From contig NZ_NSJZ01000016.1 of assembly GCF_002287065.1 (NCBI RefSeq), positions 1-60,532 on the forward strand: a stretch of 60,532 bases of DNA, written 5' to 3'. The DNA comes from Paracoccus salipaludis (GTDB lineage: Bacteria; Pseudomonadota; Alphaproteobacteria; Rhodobacterales; Rhodobacteraceae). This document shows, in pieces, positions 25,604 to 35,103 of this stretch (its first letter is position 1; each line of letters opens with the position of its first letter). Under the pieces are notes generated by a model. That model saw only the letters and a list, made by a program, of their open reading frames with translations, was not told the origin of the DNA and did not search any database. A program made the translations under genes and the position numbers.

Positions 25604-27003
25604 ACGGAGCCGCCACCATGTCCACCCATCCCCGCCAGATGCACCTGGGCGCCTTCCTTTATCCCACCGGCCACCATGTCGCCGCCTGGCGCCACCCGCA
25701 GGCCGCGGCCGACGCGGGCATCAACCTGGGCCATTATCAGCACCTTGCGCACGTGGCCGAACGGGGGCTGTTCGACCTGATCTTCCTGGCCGACGGCGTG
25801 GGCGTCCGGGGCGACAATGTCGAGGCGCTGTCGCGCACCGCCATCCGCTACACCGGCCAGTTCGAGCCGATCACGCTGCTGTCGGCCCTGTCGGCGGTGA
25901 CCAGCCGCATCGGGCTCGTGTCCACGATCTCGACCACCTACACGCCGCCGTACAACATCGCCCGGCAGATGGCCTCGCTTGACTGGATCTCGGGCGGGCG
26001 CGCGGGCTGGAACCTCGTGACCTCGGCCGACGACTTCGAGGCGCAGAACTTCGGCCTGGATGAACAGCTTGCCCATGCCGAGCGCTATGCCCGCGCGCAG
26101 GAGGCGGTGGATGTCATCTCGCGCCTGTGGGACAGCTGGGAGGACGACGCCTTCCTGCGCGACAAGGAGAGCGGGCGGTATTTCCGGCCCGAGGCCTTCC
26201 AGCCGATCAACCACAAGGGCAGGTTCTTCAGGGTGCGCGGCCCGCTGAACGTGCCCCGCCCGCCGCAGGGACGCCCGGTGATCTTTCAGGCGGGCGCCTC
26301 GGAACCCGGCAAGCAGCTGGCCGCCCGCACGGCGGACGCGGTCTTCACCGCCGCCCAGACCGTGCCCGAGGGGCAGGAATATTACTCCGACCTCAAGCGC
26401 CGCCTGCCGGATTACGGCCGCCGCCCCGAGGACATCATCGTCATGCCCGGCGTCTTCCCGGTGATCGGCGCCACCCGCGCCGAGGCCGAGGACAAGTTCG
26501 CCCGACTGCAGGACCTGATCCATCCCGAGGTCGCGCTTTCGCACCTGTCGCCGCTTTTGGGGATCGACCTCAAGGACCACGATCCCCACGGCCCGGTGCC
26601 GGACGTGCCGATGTCGAACGGCCATGTCGCGCGGCAGGCGCTGCTGGTGGCGCGGGCGCGGCGGGACAACCTGTCGATCCTCGAGCTTGCGCTGTCCATG
26701 GCCGGCGCGCGCAGGCACTGGCAGATCGTCGGCACGCCCGCCGAGATCACCGATTCCCTTCAGGAGCGGTTCGAGGCCGGCGCCGCTGACGGCTTCAACA
26801 TCATGTCGCCGGTGCTGCCCACCGGGCTGGAAGAGTTCGTGGACACCGTCGTCCCCGAGCTTCAGCGCCGCGGCCTTTACCGCACCGGATACACGGGCAG
26901 CACGCTGCGCGACCATTTCGGCCTTGCGCGCCCGGCCGCGCACGAGGGCTTCAGCTATGCCGAGCCCGAGGCGCCCCATGTCGCGTATGGTGCCCGCGCC
27001 TGA
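25600..27003 (+). CDS. LLM-class flavin-dependent monooxygenase (NtaA/SnaA/DszA family)
   Basis: A 467-residue luciferase-like monooxygenase. Landmarks: MHLGAFLYPTGHHVAAWRHP, FDLIFLADGVGV, the SRIGLVSTISTTYTPPYNIA strand, LDWISGGRAGWNLVTSADD and RPVIFQAGASEPGKQLAA. Family members use reduced FMN from a partner reductase to oxygenate chelators or organosulfur compounds. Next to a sulfonate-type ABC importer, organosulfur scavenging is likely. ATG 25600 gives an ATGA-style overlap; ATG 25618 (MSTHPRQMH), with GGAG ahead of it, may be the real start. The gene is intact although its transporter is damaged. Confidence 0.88.
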   Translation: MNGAATMSTHPRQMHLGAFLYPTGHHVAAWRHPQAAADAGINLGHYQHLAHVAERGLFDLIFLADGVGVRGDNVEALSRTAIRYTGQFEPITLLSALSAVTSRIGLVSTISTTYTPPYNIARQMASLDWISGGRAGWNLVTSADDFEAQNFGLDEQLAHAERYARAQEAVDVISRLWDSWEDDAFLRDKESGRYFRPEAFQPINHKGRFFRVRGPLNVPRPPQGRPVIFQAGASEPGKQLAARTADAVFTAAQTVPEGQEYYSDLKRRLPDYGRRPEDIIVMPGVFPVIGATRAEAEDKFARLQDLIHPEVALSHLSPLLGIDLKDHDPHGPVPDVPMSNGHVARQALLVARARRDNLSILELALSMAGARRHWQIVGTPAEITDSLQERFEAGAADGFNIMSPVLPTGLEEFVDTVVPELQRRGLYRTGYTGSTLRDHFGLARPAAHEGFSYAEPEAPHVAYGARA

Positions 27004-27073
27004 CCCCGTCCTCCATCACCGCAACGGTGGGAACGTGGAGCGTCGGGCCTGCAATACAGGCCGCGCCGCAAGG

Positions 27074-27097
27074 GGCCCCGGGGTGGACGCCGGGGCC
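27074..27097 (+). terminator. GC-rich hairpin after the monooxygenase
   Basis: An 8-bp perfect inverted repeat, GGCCCCGG (27074-27081) with CCGGGGCC (27090-27097), loop of eight, lies 70 bases after the monooxygenase stop in the convergent gap before the amino-acid permease. No U-tract follows. Confidence 0.45.
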
Positions 27098-27266
27098 TTC
27101 CGAACCCGGTCATCCCGACCTGTTCCCGGCTCCTTCCACGGCCGCCGTGATGCTGGCGGCCGGGCAACCGGCCCTGCGGAAACGCATTTACAGCAGGTCG
27201 CCGGTGTCCGCTGCGGCAAGGCACCGTTTCAGCGATCTTGCTGCCCGGCGGCCGCTGCTCGCGATC

Positions 27267-28736
27267 CTAGTTCCTCGGGGCGTCACCATGATGCTCTCGC
27301 ATCTGGTCCACGTCCCCCAAGCTGCCCGAATAGGGCCTTTGGCGCAGCGCCCTGTTCCACAGCCAGGTCGCTGCCCACAGGACGATGCCGATGGCCAGCA
27401 GCCAGCCTGCGATGCGGTACTGGTCCATCTGCGCTGCGCTTCTGGCCCAGGGACCGGCCAGAAAGGCGCAGGTCGCCGCACCGATCCACGGCAGGACGAA
27501 GGGCGCGCGGAAATGGGCATGGTCGACAGGGCGCCTGCGCAGCACGATCAGCGAGATGTTGACGATGGTGAACACGCACAACAGCAACAGCGACGTGGTT
27601 CCCCCCAGCAGGCTCACGGCGGGCAGGTTGGACCGCGTGACGACGAAATAGATCAACCCGAAGGCCAGCGCCGTGGTGAAGAGGATCGCGATCCAGGGCG
27701 TGCGCCGGGTGTGATGGACCAGCCCGAGGCCGTGCGGCAGCACGCCCTGCCGGGCCAGGCCATAGATCAGCCTGCTGGCCATCAGCATGTTGATAAGCGC
27801 GGAGTTCGCCACCGCGAACATGCCGATAAAGGGAAAGATGCTGTCGAAGGGCAGGTTCGGCGCGCCTGCGCGCACCACCTGCGTCAGGGCAGAGCCCTTG
27901 TCGGGGTTGGACAGGTCGCCCACCGGAACCAGGGCGACGGCGCAGATCGACACAAGGATGTAGATGACGCCCGTGATGGCAAGTCCGGTCAGCATGATGC
28001 GGGGGAAGATGCGGACCGGGTCCTTGACCTCCTCGGCCATGTTGACCGAATCCTCGAAGCCGACCATCGCGAAGAACGCCAGCGCGGTGGCGGCGGTCAG
28101 TGACAGGAAGGCGCCCTTCTCCTCGGAGGACTGGAAGATCATCACTTCGGAAAAGTCCGCCCGGCCCTGCGCCATGGCATAGAATCCGACGAAGATGATC
28201 ATCAGCAGGCCGGTCAGCTCCACGCAGGTCAGGACGACGTTCGCCTTGACGCTTTCGCCGACGCCCCGCAGGTTGATCACCGCCACAAGCGCCATGAAGC
28301 CGAGGGCGATCAGCAGGATGCCCGCGCTGCCCTTTTCGAGGCCCAGCCCGAAGCCGTCGTTCAGGAAGCCCGCAAAGGCGTTCGACGCGGTCGAGGCCGA
28401 GGTGATGCCGGAACACATCACGGTAAAGGCCACAAGGAATGTCAGAAAGTGGATGCCGAAGGCGCGATGCGCATAAAGCGCCGCCCCCGCCGCCTGGGGA
28501 TAGCGCGTGACCAGTTCCAGATAGGAAACCGCCGTGATCGTCGCGACCAGGAAAGCCAGCAGGAACGGTGCCCAGGCGGCGCCCCCGACCTCGGCCGCGA
28601 CCGTGCCCGTCAGGGCGTAGACGCCTGTCCCCAGGATGTCGCCGACGATGAACAGCAGCAACAGCTTCGGACCCATGACGCGGTGCAGTTCAGGCTGATG
28701 TGGCGCGGTGGCCCCGGTCGGATACGCGTCAGACAT
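27267..28736 (-). CDS. APC-family amino-acid permease
   Basis: A 489-residue transporter with about 12 hydrophobic segments. The APC opening is LLLLFIVGDILGTGVYALTG, and the family loop is AFFAMVGFEDSVNMAEEVKDP (split across residues 238-258). It most resembles the cationic amino-acid/APA group of uptake permeases. GAGGAGTCGAT precedes the ATG. It stands alone, converging on the monooxygenase operon; the 280 bases upstream toward the next gene hold its promoter but no gene. Confidence 0.9.
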   Translation of the reverse strand: MSDAYPTGATAPHQPELHRVMGPKLLLLFIVGDILGTGVYALTGTVAAEVGGAAWAPFLLAFLVATITAVSYLELVTRYPQAAGAALYAHRAFGIHFLTFLVAFTVMCSGITSASTASNAFAGFLNDGFGLGLEKGSAGILLIALGFMALVAVINLRGVGESVKANVVLTCVELTGLLMIIFVGFYAMAQGRADFSEVMIFQSSEEKGAFLSLTAATALAFFAMVGFEDSVNMAEEVKDPVRIFPRIMLTGLAITGVIYILVSICAVALVPVGDLSNPDKGSALTQVVRAGAPNLPFDSIFPFIGMFAVANSALINMLMASRLIYGLARQGVLPHGLGLVHHTRRTPWIAILFTTALAFGLIYFVVTRSNLPAVSLLGGTTSLLLLCVFTIVNISLIVLRRRPVDHAHFRAPFVLPWIGAATCAFLAGPWARSAAQMDQYRIAGWLLAIGIVLWAATWLWNRALRQRPYSGSLGDVDQMREHHGDAPRN

Positions 28737-29016
28737 ATCGACTCCTCAAACTGGCTTTGTCCGAGGATGTGCGCCAAGTTGCATCGCCGCAAGCAAATTC
28801 ACCTGTGATCGCGGGGCCGTTCTTCTTTGTGCCCTGAGGGGATGGCTCGGCCAGCGACAGGTGCCGCCGTTCGCTGCCATCACCGCGATGGTTGACTCGG
28901 CCCTGCGCCGACGAAGGGGCTATCGCCTGTCTGGAAGAATTGCCGATGAATCTGCCGGGTGGCTCATCCAGGCGGGGTGCGGGGCCGCGGCCGGGGCGCA
29001 TCGGGCGAGGGCGGGA

Positions 29017-29991
29017 TCACCCCCAGTAGGCTGCCACGGTGAAGCTCTTCTTGGCACGCCCGGATTGCAGCAGGTGCTGACGGGCCAGGCGGGCCTGATC
29101 GGTGCTGCCCGCGAACCACAGGAAGCTGTCGTCGGTCACGGGGTCATGCTGCCCAAGCGCGAACAGAAGGTCGTCACAGCGCGTGACCCGGGGATCGGCG
29201 CCCAGCGCGCCCAGATCGGCCTTTGGGCAGCGCACGACCGCCCGCACCTGCCCTCGGGACAGCTTCAGCATGCGCGCGATGACGGGCAGGGCGGTCTCGT
29301 CTCCGAACAGGCACAGGCGATCAGCCTCGGGGTACCAGCCGCCACCCGGCCCGATGACGCCGACCTCCTGCCCGCCGGGGTTCCCTTCGGCCCAGTCGCA
29401 GGTGGGGCTGCCGGGATGGCGGAAGATGTCGAACTCCAGCCAGTCGTCCTGCTGGTCCGCGACGGTATAAACGGGACGATGCAACGCATCCGGTCCCTCG
29501 GGCCAGGCCGTGCGGCCGCTTTGCGTGACGGTGGGCCAGACCGGCGCGCGGCCGGCAGGGGGCAGAAGCAGGCGGAAATGCAGGCCCCCCTGGCCGAAGC
29601 GCCCGACGTCGGGGCCGGTCAGCCGCACCCGCAGGAAGTTCGGGCTGGGGCGCGACACGCCGGCAACCCGCATGAGTGACAGGCCGGGCGCCAGCGCGCC
29701 GACATCGACGTGATCCCATTCGACGCTCAGCCCGACTTCGGCGAACAGCTCGGCGGCGCTTTCGCGCAGGTTGCCGACCAGCCGATGCTCGGGGCCGGAC
29801 AGGTCGATGCGAAGGCTGTCGGGCAGGGGCGTCAGGCGCAGTTCGCAATCCCAGACCAGCAGGCTCAGCCGGTCGGAGGTCTCGATCAGCGGCACGTCCC
29901 AGGCAGCGGCCCGCATCTTCAGTGCCGCCGCGGCGGCGCCCGACGCCTGGCGGATCACACCCGCGCTGCGGAACCTTTGCAGATCAGTCAT
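29017..29991 (-). CDS. Siderophore-interacting protein (FAD-dependent ferric-siderophore reductase, SIP family)
   Basis: A 324-residue protein. The FAD-binding segment includes VSRPSPNFLRVRLTG, RPVYTVADQ in place of the usual RxYT and WAEGNPGGQEVGVIGPGG; the C-terminal SIP domain includes CLFGDETALPVIARML and SFLWFAGSTDQARLARQHL. These enzymes use NAD(P)H to reduce Fe(III)-siderophores in the cytoplasm and so release iron. There is an N-terminal extension of about 120 residues carrying a DUF2218-like segment. Start 29991 has GAGGGG upstream. It is divergent from the TonB receptor, so both are probably iron controlled. Confidence 0.88.
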   Translation of the reverse strand: MTDLQRFRSAGVIRQASGAAAAALKMRAAAWDVPLIETSDRLSLLVWDCELRLTPLPDSLRIDLSGPEHRLVGNLRESAAELFAEVGLSVEWDHVDVGALAPGLSLMRVAGVSRPSPNFLRVRLTGPDVGRFGQGGLHFRLLLPPAGRAPVWPTVTQSGRTAWPEGPDALHRPVYTVADQQDDWLEFDIFRHPGSPTCDWAEGNPGGQEVGVIGPGGGWYPEADRLCLFGDETALPVIARMLKLSRGQVRAVVRCPKADLGALGADPRVTRCDDLLFALGQHDPVTDDSFLWFAGSTDQARLARQHLLQSGRAKKSFTVAAYWG

Positions 29992-30113
29992 TTGCCCCTC
30001 CGGCCCAACCCGTCCACCGCACAGCGGCATCCGGCCGCGCATGGCTTATCATGCCCCGTTGACATATCCTAGTGTTTCGATCAGCTAAGATGATCCTGAA
30101 CCCGAGGGTCGCC

Positions 30114-32228
30114 ATGTTCCCCAGTTTCCGCACCGTTGCCCTTGCAAGCGCCAGCGTGATCGCCCTTTCGGCAGCCGCCGCCGCGCAAGAGGCCGCCGAA
30201 ACCGTCACCCTCGACACCATCACCCTGACCGCGACCACCGACGCCTCGGTCCAGGCCGAGGGCTTTGTCAGCGACTATGCGCAGGCCGCCACCAAGTCGG
30301 ACACGCCCGTGTCCGAAACCCAGCAGTCGGTCTCGGTCGTGACAACGGAACAGATCGAGCAGCAGGGCGCCGACAGCCTGGGCGAGGCGCTGTCCTATTC
30401 CACCGGCGTCCTCGGCCAGCCCTTCGGCGCCGACCCGCGCTTCAACTCGCCCACCATCCGGGGCTTCACCTCGGAGAACGCGCAATACGTGAACGGCCTG
30501 CGGCAGGGGCGGCTGTTCGGCGCGCAGGCCTACGAGATCTACGGCATGCAGCAGATCGAGGTCGTGCGGGGACCGTCCTCGTCGCTTTACGGCTCGGGCT
30601 CGCCTGCAGGGGTCATCAACCAGGTGCAGAAGCGCGCGCAGGCGGGCGACTTCGCCGAAGCCGGGGCGGGTTTCGACGACAACGGTTCCGGCCAGCTGTT
30701 CTTCGACGTCAACCGCAGCCCCGACGAGGTGCTGTCCTGGCGCCTGACGGGCATCGCGCGCGACGACCAGACCCAGATCGACGAGCTGACGAACGAGCGC
30801 GGCTACCTGGGCGCGGCGATGCGGCTGAACACCGACGGCGCGACCACCATCGACCTGCTGGCCTCCTACACCAACGACTCGCCGATCAGCCCGGTTGGCG
30901 TGCCCTACGGGCTGACGTCGCTGGGCGACAGCATCTTCCGCGGGGATGACGAGGACCTGCGCGACATCTACACGGGCGAGCCGGGATTCGACGACAGCGA
31001 CCGCCGCATGTGGAACGTCGGCGTCGAGATCAGCCACGAGCTCGACAACGGCTGGCGGCTCAGCCAGGGCTTCCGCTACGAGAAGTTCGACTGGGATTAC
31101 ACCGGCACGTCGGTTGCCTTCGGGCAGGTCGTCAATCCCGATGGCACCTTCAACCGCACCACCATCGACCAGAGCGAGGACAGCGAGACCATCAGCCTCG
31201 ACACGCGGCTGAGCGGAGAGTTGACGACGGGGCAGGCGACCCACCGGCTGCTGGTCGGGCTGGACGTGCAGAAATACGACGCAACGGACTTTACCATCTT
31301 CGGCACCGCGCCGCCCTTCGATCTGCGCAATCCGACCTATGACGCGGACGCGGTGACGCTGGACGGCTTCCGGGGCGGGCGCGACGTCACCTTCAAGCAG
31401 ATCGGCCTGTATGTTCAGGACGAGGTGGAATGGGGCAACTGGCGCGGCACCTTCGGCCTGCGCCACGACTGGGCCGAGCAGGACGGCGTGGCCTATGGCG
31501 CGGATTCCAGCTTCGACGACAGCCAGACGACCGGCCGCCTGGGACTGTCCTATGCGATGGACAACGGGCTGATGCCCTATGTCAGCTATTCGACCTCGTT
31601 CGAGCCGCTGCCCGGCAGCGACATCGCGGGCAATGCGCTGGAACCGACCGAGGGCAAGCAGTGGGAAGCGGGCGTCAAGTACAGCCCCTCGGCCTTCGAG
31701 GGGTTGATCACCGCCGCCGTTTACGACCTGCGCCAGACGAACCTGACCCGTCCCGTGTCCGAGGTGATCGACGGCGAAACCCGCAGCGGCCTGCGCCAGA
31801 TCGGCGAGGTCAAGTCGCGCGGCGTCGAACTGTCGGCGCTCGCCTCGCTGGGGGATGCCTGGGATGTCGAGGCGAACTACGCCTACAACGACACCGAGCA
31901 GCTGGAAGGCGTGAACGAAGGCGATGCGCTGCCCAACGCGCCGCGCCATCTGGCGAACCTGTGGGTGACGCGCGACTTCGGCAACGGCATCCGCGCAGGC
32001 GGCGGCATCCGTCACATCGGCGACCGGTTCGGGGACGAGGCGAACGAGCTTGAACTCGACAGCGTGACGCTGGTCGATCTGGGCGCGACATGGGAGCGCG
32101 AGCGCATCGAGGCCTCGATGAACCTGTCCAACCTGACCGACGAAGCCTATGTCGCCAGCTGTTCCAGCTTTGGCTGCTTCTATGGCGAAGGCCGCACGTT
32201 CAGCGCCAAGGTCGCGTACAAGTGGTGA
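30114..32228 (+). CDS. TonB-dependent siderophore receptor
   Basis: A 704-residue outer-membrane receptor with a signal peptide (MFPSFRTVALASASVIALSA, ending AAAAAQE), a plug domain (ETQQSVSVVTTEQIEQQGAD; GFTSENAQYVNGLRQGR; EVVRGPSSSLYGSGSPAGVI) and a 22-strand type barrel ending in the aromatic VAYKW. It has no N-terminal STN signalling domain, so it is unlikely to work with an ECF sigma/anti-sigma pair. Start 30114 was chosen for the signal peptide and GAGGG upstream. It overlaps the binding protein gene by GTGA. The siderophore type is not readable. Confidence 0.93.
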   Translation: MFPSFRTVALASASVIALSAAAAAQEAAETVTLDTITLTATTDASVQAEGFVSDYAQAATKSDTPVSETQQSVSVVTTEQIEQQGADSLGEALSYSTGVLGQPFGADPRFNSPTIRGFTSENAQYVNGLRQGRLFGAQAYEIYGMQQIEVVRGPSSSLYGSGSPAGVINQVQKRAQAGDFAEAGAGFDDNGSGQLFFDVNRSPDEVLSWRLTGIARDDQTQIDELTNERGYLGAAMRLNTDGATTIDLLASYTNDSPISPVGVPYGLTSLGDSIFRGDDEDLRDIYTGEPGFDDSDRRMWNVGVEISHELDNGWRLSQGFRYEKFDWDYTGTSVAFGQVVNPDGTFNRTTIDQSEDSETISLDTRLSGELTTGQATHRLLVGLDVQKYDATDFTIFGTAPPFDLRNPTYDADAVTLDGFRGGRDVTFKQIGLYVQDEVEWGNWRGTFGLRHDWAEQDGVAYGADSSFDDSQTTGRLGLSYAMDNGLMPYVSYSTSFEPLPGSDIAGNALEPTEGKQWEAGVKYSPSAFEGLITAAVYDLRQTNLTRPVSEVIDGETRSGLRQIGEVKSRGVELSALASLGDAWDVEANYAYNDTEQLEGVNEGDALPNAPRHLANLWVTRDFGNGIRAGGGIRHIGDRFGDEANELELDSVTLVDLGATWERERIEASMNLSNLTDEAYVASCSSFGCFYGEGRTFSAKVAYKW

Positions 32229-33130
32229 AACGCGGGGCCGTCTCTCTCCGGCCTACCCGTCGCACCCTTCTGACCGCCGCCGGCATCATGCTGGCGGCGG
32301 GTTTGCCTTTGCGGGCAGCGCCAGCCGCGCCGCGCCTTGCGGCCATCGACTGGGCCATGCTGGAAACCGCTGTCGCCATCGGCCACATGCCCGTCGCCGC
32401 CTGCGAGCTGGTGCGCTTCCGCGCAGACGCGGTCGAGCCCGAGATCCCTCGGCAGGTCGTCGATCTTGGCCTGCGCGGCGCGCCCAACTTCGAACTTCTG
32501 CAGCTGACCCGCCCCGACCTGATCCTGACCTCGCCCTATTACACCCGCTATCAGGACCGGCTGGCGGGCGTCGCCCCGGTCCTGAACCTGCCCTTCTACG
32601 TCCCCGGCGAGCCGCCGCTTCCCAAGGTTTTCGCCGCGCTGCACGCGCTGGCCGAGGCCATCGACGATCCGCAGGCCGGGGTCAGGGCCGAGGCGCGGGC
32701 CGAGGCGGAACTGGACCGAAGCGCCGCCGCACTCGGGCGTTTTGCCGATCGTCCCTTCTGCCTCGTCAACATCGGCGATGTGCGCCACCTGCGCGCCTTC
32801 GGCCAGGACAGCCTGTTCGGCAGCACGCTTGCCCGGCTGGGCCTGCGCAATGCCTGGACCGAGGGCACGCAGTTCAGCTTCCTCGCCCCCGTTCCCGTCG
32901 AGCGGCTGGCGACCATGCCCGAGGCGCGGCTGGTGATCGTGGGCGCCATCCCGCCCGAGGCACGGCGCGGCCTTTCCCGCAGCGTCCTGTGGAAGGCGTT
33001 GCCGCAGGTGGCCGGGGGGCGGGTCTATCTGCTGCCCGAGGTCAATGCCTTCGGCGGAATCCCGTCCGTGCTGCGCTTTGCCCGGCTGCTGTCGCGGACG
33101 CTCGCCGCGGGTCCGGTCGCCAGCGTATGA
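32225..33130 (+). CDS. Ferric-siderophore ABC substrate-binding protein (FhuD-like)
   Basis: A 301-residue protein starting at GTG overlapping the receptor stop. It has a twin-Arg-containing signal peptide (RPTRRTLLTAAGIMLAAGLP), then the class III binding fold: LAAIDWAMLETAVAIGHMPV, LTRPDLILTSPYY and a C-terminal GGIPSVLRFARLL. FhuD-type proteins carry hydroxamate siderophores from the receptor to the inner-membrane permease. The RR pair may route it through Tat, as for some FhuD proteins; this is inference. Confidence 0.88.
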   Translation: MKRGAVSLRPTRRTLLTAAGIMLAAGLPLRAAPAAPRLAAIDWAMLETAVAIGHMPVAACELVRFRADAVEPEIPRQVVDLGLRGAPNFELLQLTRPDLILTSPYYTRYQDRLAGVAPVLNLPFYVPGEPPLPKVFAALHALAEAIDDPQAGVRAEARAEAELDRSAAALGRFADRPFCLVNIGDVRHLRAFGQDSLFGSTLARLGLRNAWTEGTQFSFLAPVPVERLATMPEARLVIVGAIPPEARRGLSRSVLWKALPQVAGGRVYLLPEVNAFGGIPSVLRFARLLSRTLAAGPVASV

Positions 33131-35103
33131 TGACTCCAACTCGCCTCTGGCTGCCGCTTTCGGCGGCACTTGCCGCCGGGCTGTGGCTTGTCGCGGCGAT
33201 GCAGGCCTTGCCTTGGGCAGAGTGGCCGGGCCTGCCCATGCGACCCGAGGCGATGAGTCTCGACCAGATCCTGCTGGGGTTCGGGCTGATGCCGCGTGGA
33301 GTGATCGCTCTGTTCGCAGGGGCCGCCCTTGGCCTGTCGGGGGCGATCCTGCAGGCCGTGCTGCGCAACCCGGTGGCTGACCCGACCACGCTGGGGATTT
33401 CCTCGGGCGCGCAGTTGGCGCTTGTGCTGGCGACCATCCTTGCACCGGAACTGCTGGCACAGGGGCGCTGGCCTGTCGCCATGACAGGCGCCGGGCTGGC
33501 CGCAGGTCTGGTGCTGGCCATCGGCGCGCGGCGGGCCTTTGCGCCCGTGACGATGGTGATCGCGGGGATGCTGGTCGGCATGACCGCCGCCGCCATCGCC
33601 GCCGCCGCGACACTGGCCCAGGGGCAGTATCTGCTGTCGCTGGTGATTTGGAACGGCGGCTCGCTGGTGCAGCAGGACTGGTCGGGCGTGCGCGTCCTTG
33701 CGCTGGTGCTGCTGCTCGGCGGCCTTGGGGCGGCGGCTCTGGCCCGGCCCCTGCGGGTGCTGTCGCTGGGGGCCGAGGGCGCGTCGGGGTTGGGCATGAA
33801 CGTGGCCGCCGTGCGGCTGGCGGCGGTGGCGCTGGCCGTCTGGATCGCCGCCAGCGTTTCGGCCGAGCTTGGGATGGTCGGTTTCGTGGGCCTCGCCGCC
33901 CCCGCGCTGGCCCGGACCCTTGGCGCGCGTGACATGATGCAGGTGCTGGCGTTGGCCCCGCTGATCGGCGCGCTGATCCTGTCGGTCTGCGACGGCGCCG
34001 TGCTGCTGGTCGCGGGAACCAGCGGCGAGATGTTTCCGACCGGTGCGCTGACCGGCCTGCTGGGCGGGCCGCTGCTGATCTGGCTGCTTCCGCGCCTGCG
34101 CGGCTCGACCCCGCCGGGCACCGAGGCCGCCGAGGGTCCCGCGCCCCGCCTGGCGCGTCCGGGCCGCCTGTTGGCTGCGCTGGCGGCAGGGCTTTTCGCC
34201 GCCGTGGTCGCGCTTGTTTGGATCGGCCGGGTGCCGGGGGGCTGGGCGGTGCTGGACTGGCAGAGCTTCCGGGACTTCCTGCCGATGCGCCTGCCCCGGC
34301 TGGTTGCGGCGGCATCCGCCGGGGCCGCGCTGGCGGTGGCGGGCGCGATCCTGCAACGCCTGACCGCGAACCCGCTCGCCTCGCCCGAGGTGCTGGGCGT
34401 GTCCGGCGGCGCCTCTCTGGGCTTCGCGGCGGTGATCTTCGCCGCCCCAGCACCCAGCGCGCTGATGCTGAACGCGGGCACCATGGCCGGTGCCGTGCTG
34501 GCCCTTGCGCTGGTCGCCGCCTTCGCCAGCCGCCGCGAGATGCCGGCCGAGCGGATCCTGCTGGCCGGGATCGCCGTGTCGGCGCTGGCCTCGTCGGTCC
34601 TGTCGGCGATCATGGCCGTGGGCGACGCGCGGGCCTGGGCGATCCTCGGGTGGCTCAGCGGATCGTCCTCGGCCGTGGGCCTCGGCGGCGCGCTGGGGCT
34701 GGCCGCGGTGTCGCTGCTGCTGTGGGCCTCGGCGCTGGCCGCGCGCCGCTGGCTGGGCCTTCTGCCGCTGGGGGCAGGCATCGCTGGTGGGCTGGGCCTG
34801 CCGCTGCGCACGGCAAGGCTGGCGCTGATCCTGCTGGCGGGCGTGGCGACCGGCGCGGCCACGGTCTTCGTCGGGCCGCTGTCCTTCGTCGGCCTCATGG
34901 CCCCGCATCTGGCCCGTCGCCTCGGGCTTGCCCGGCCCGAGCATCACGTCACCGGCGCCGCGCTGATCGGCGCGGGACTGATGCTGGCCGCCGATTTCGG
35001 TGCCCGCATGGCCGGGTTCCCCTATGAACTGCCGCTGGGGCTGTTCGCCTCGCTGATCGGCGCGCCCTGGCTGATCTGGATGATGATGAGGGCCGGGCGA
35101 TGA
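33127..35103 (+). CDS. Fused double-length ferric-siderophore permease (FhuB-like)
   Basis: A 658-residue protein of two FecCD halves in tandem. Each half carries the signature: LRNPVADPTTLGISSGAQ near residue 79 and LTANPLASPEVLGVSGGAS near residue 415; each also has the coupling loop (GMVGFVGLAAPALART; GPLSFVGLMAPHLARR). Fusion of both permease halves is the FhuB arrangement and supports a hydroxamate-type siderophore. It overlaps both neighbours by ATGA. The single-length permease at 9410-10444 contrasts with it. Confidence 0.92.
   Translation: MMTPTRLWLPLSAALAAGLWLVAAMQALPWAEWPGLPMRPEAMSLDQILLGFGLMPRGVIALFAGAALGLSGAILQAVLRNPVADPTTLGISSGAQLALVLATILAPELLAQGRWPVAMTGAGLAAGLVLAIGARRAFAPVTMVIAGMLVGMTAAAIAAAATLAQGQYLLSLVIWNGGSLVQQDWSGVRVLALVLLLGGLGAAALARPLRVLSLGAEGASGLGMNVAAVRLAAVALAVWIAASVSAELGMVGFVGLAAPALARTLGARDMMQVLALAPLIGALILSVCDGAVLLVAGTSGEMFPTGALTGLLGGPLLIWLLPRLRGSTPPGTEAAEGPAPRLARPGRLLAALAAGLFAAVVALVWIGRVPGGWAVLDWQSFRDFLPMRLPRLVAAASAGAALAVAGAILQRLTANPLASPEVLGVSGGASLGFAAVIFAAPAPSALMLNAGTMAGAVLALALVAAFASRREMPAERILLAGIAVSALASSVLSAIMAVGDARAWAILGWLSGSSSAVGLGGALGLAAVSLLLWASALAARRWLGLLPLGAGIAGGLGLPLRTARLALILLAGVATGAATVFVGPLSFVGLMAPHLARRLGLARPEHHVTGAALIGAGLMLAADFGARMAGFPYELPLGLFASLIGAPWLIWMMMRAGR

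Noticed and set aside
25604..25982. C-terminal extension of the permease as a real domain
   Set aside because: Arg/His/Pro-rich out-of-frame translation of the monooxygenase gene; explained by the frameshift.
30079..30095. Short inverted repeat GATCA/TGATC upstream of the TonB receptor, considered as an iron-regulator box
   Set aside because: Five-base arms only, and it fits no iron-box consensus I know; iron control is likely but not shown by it.
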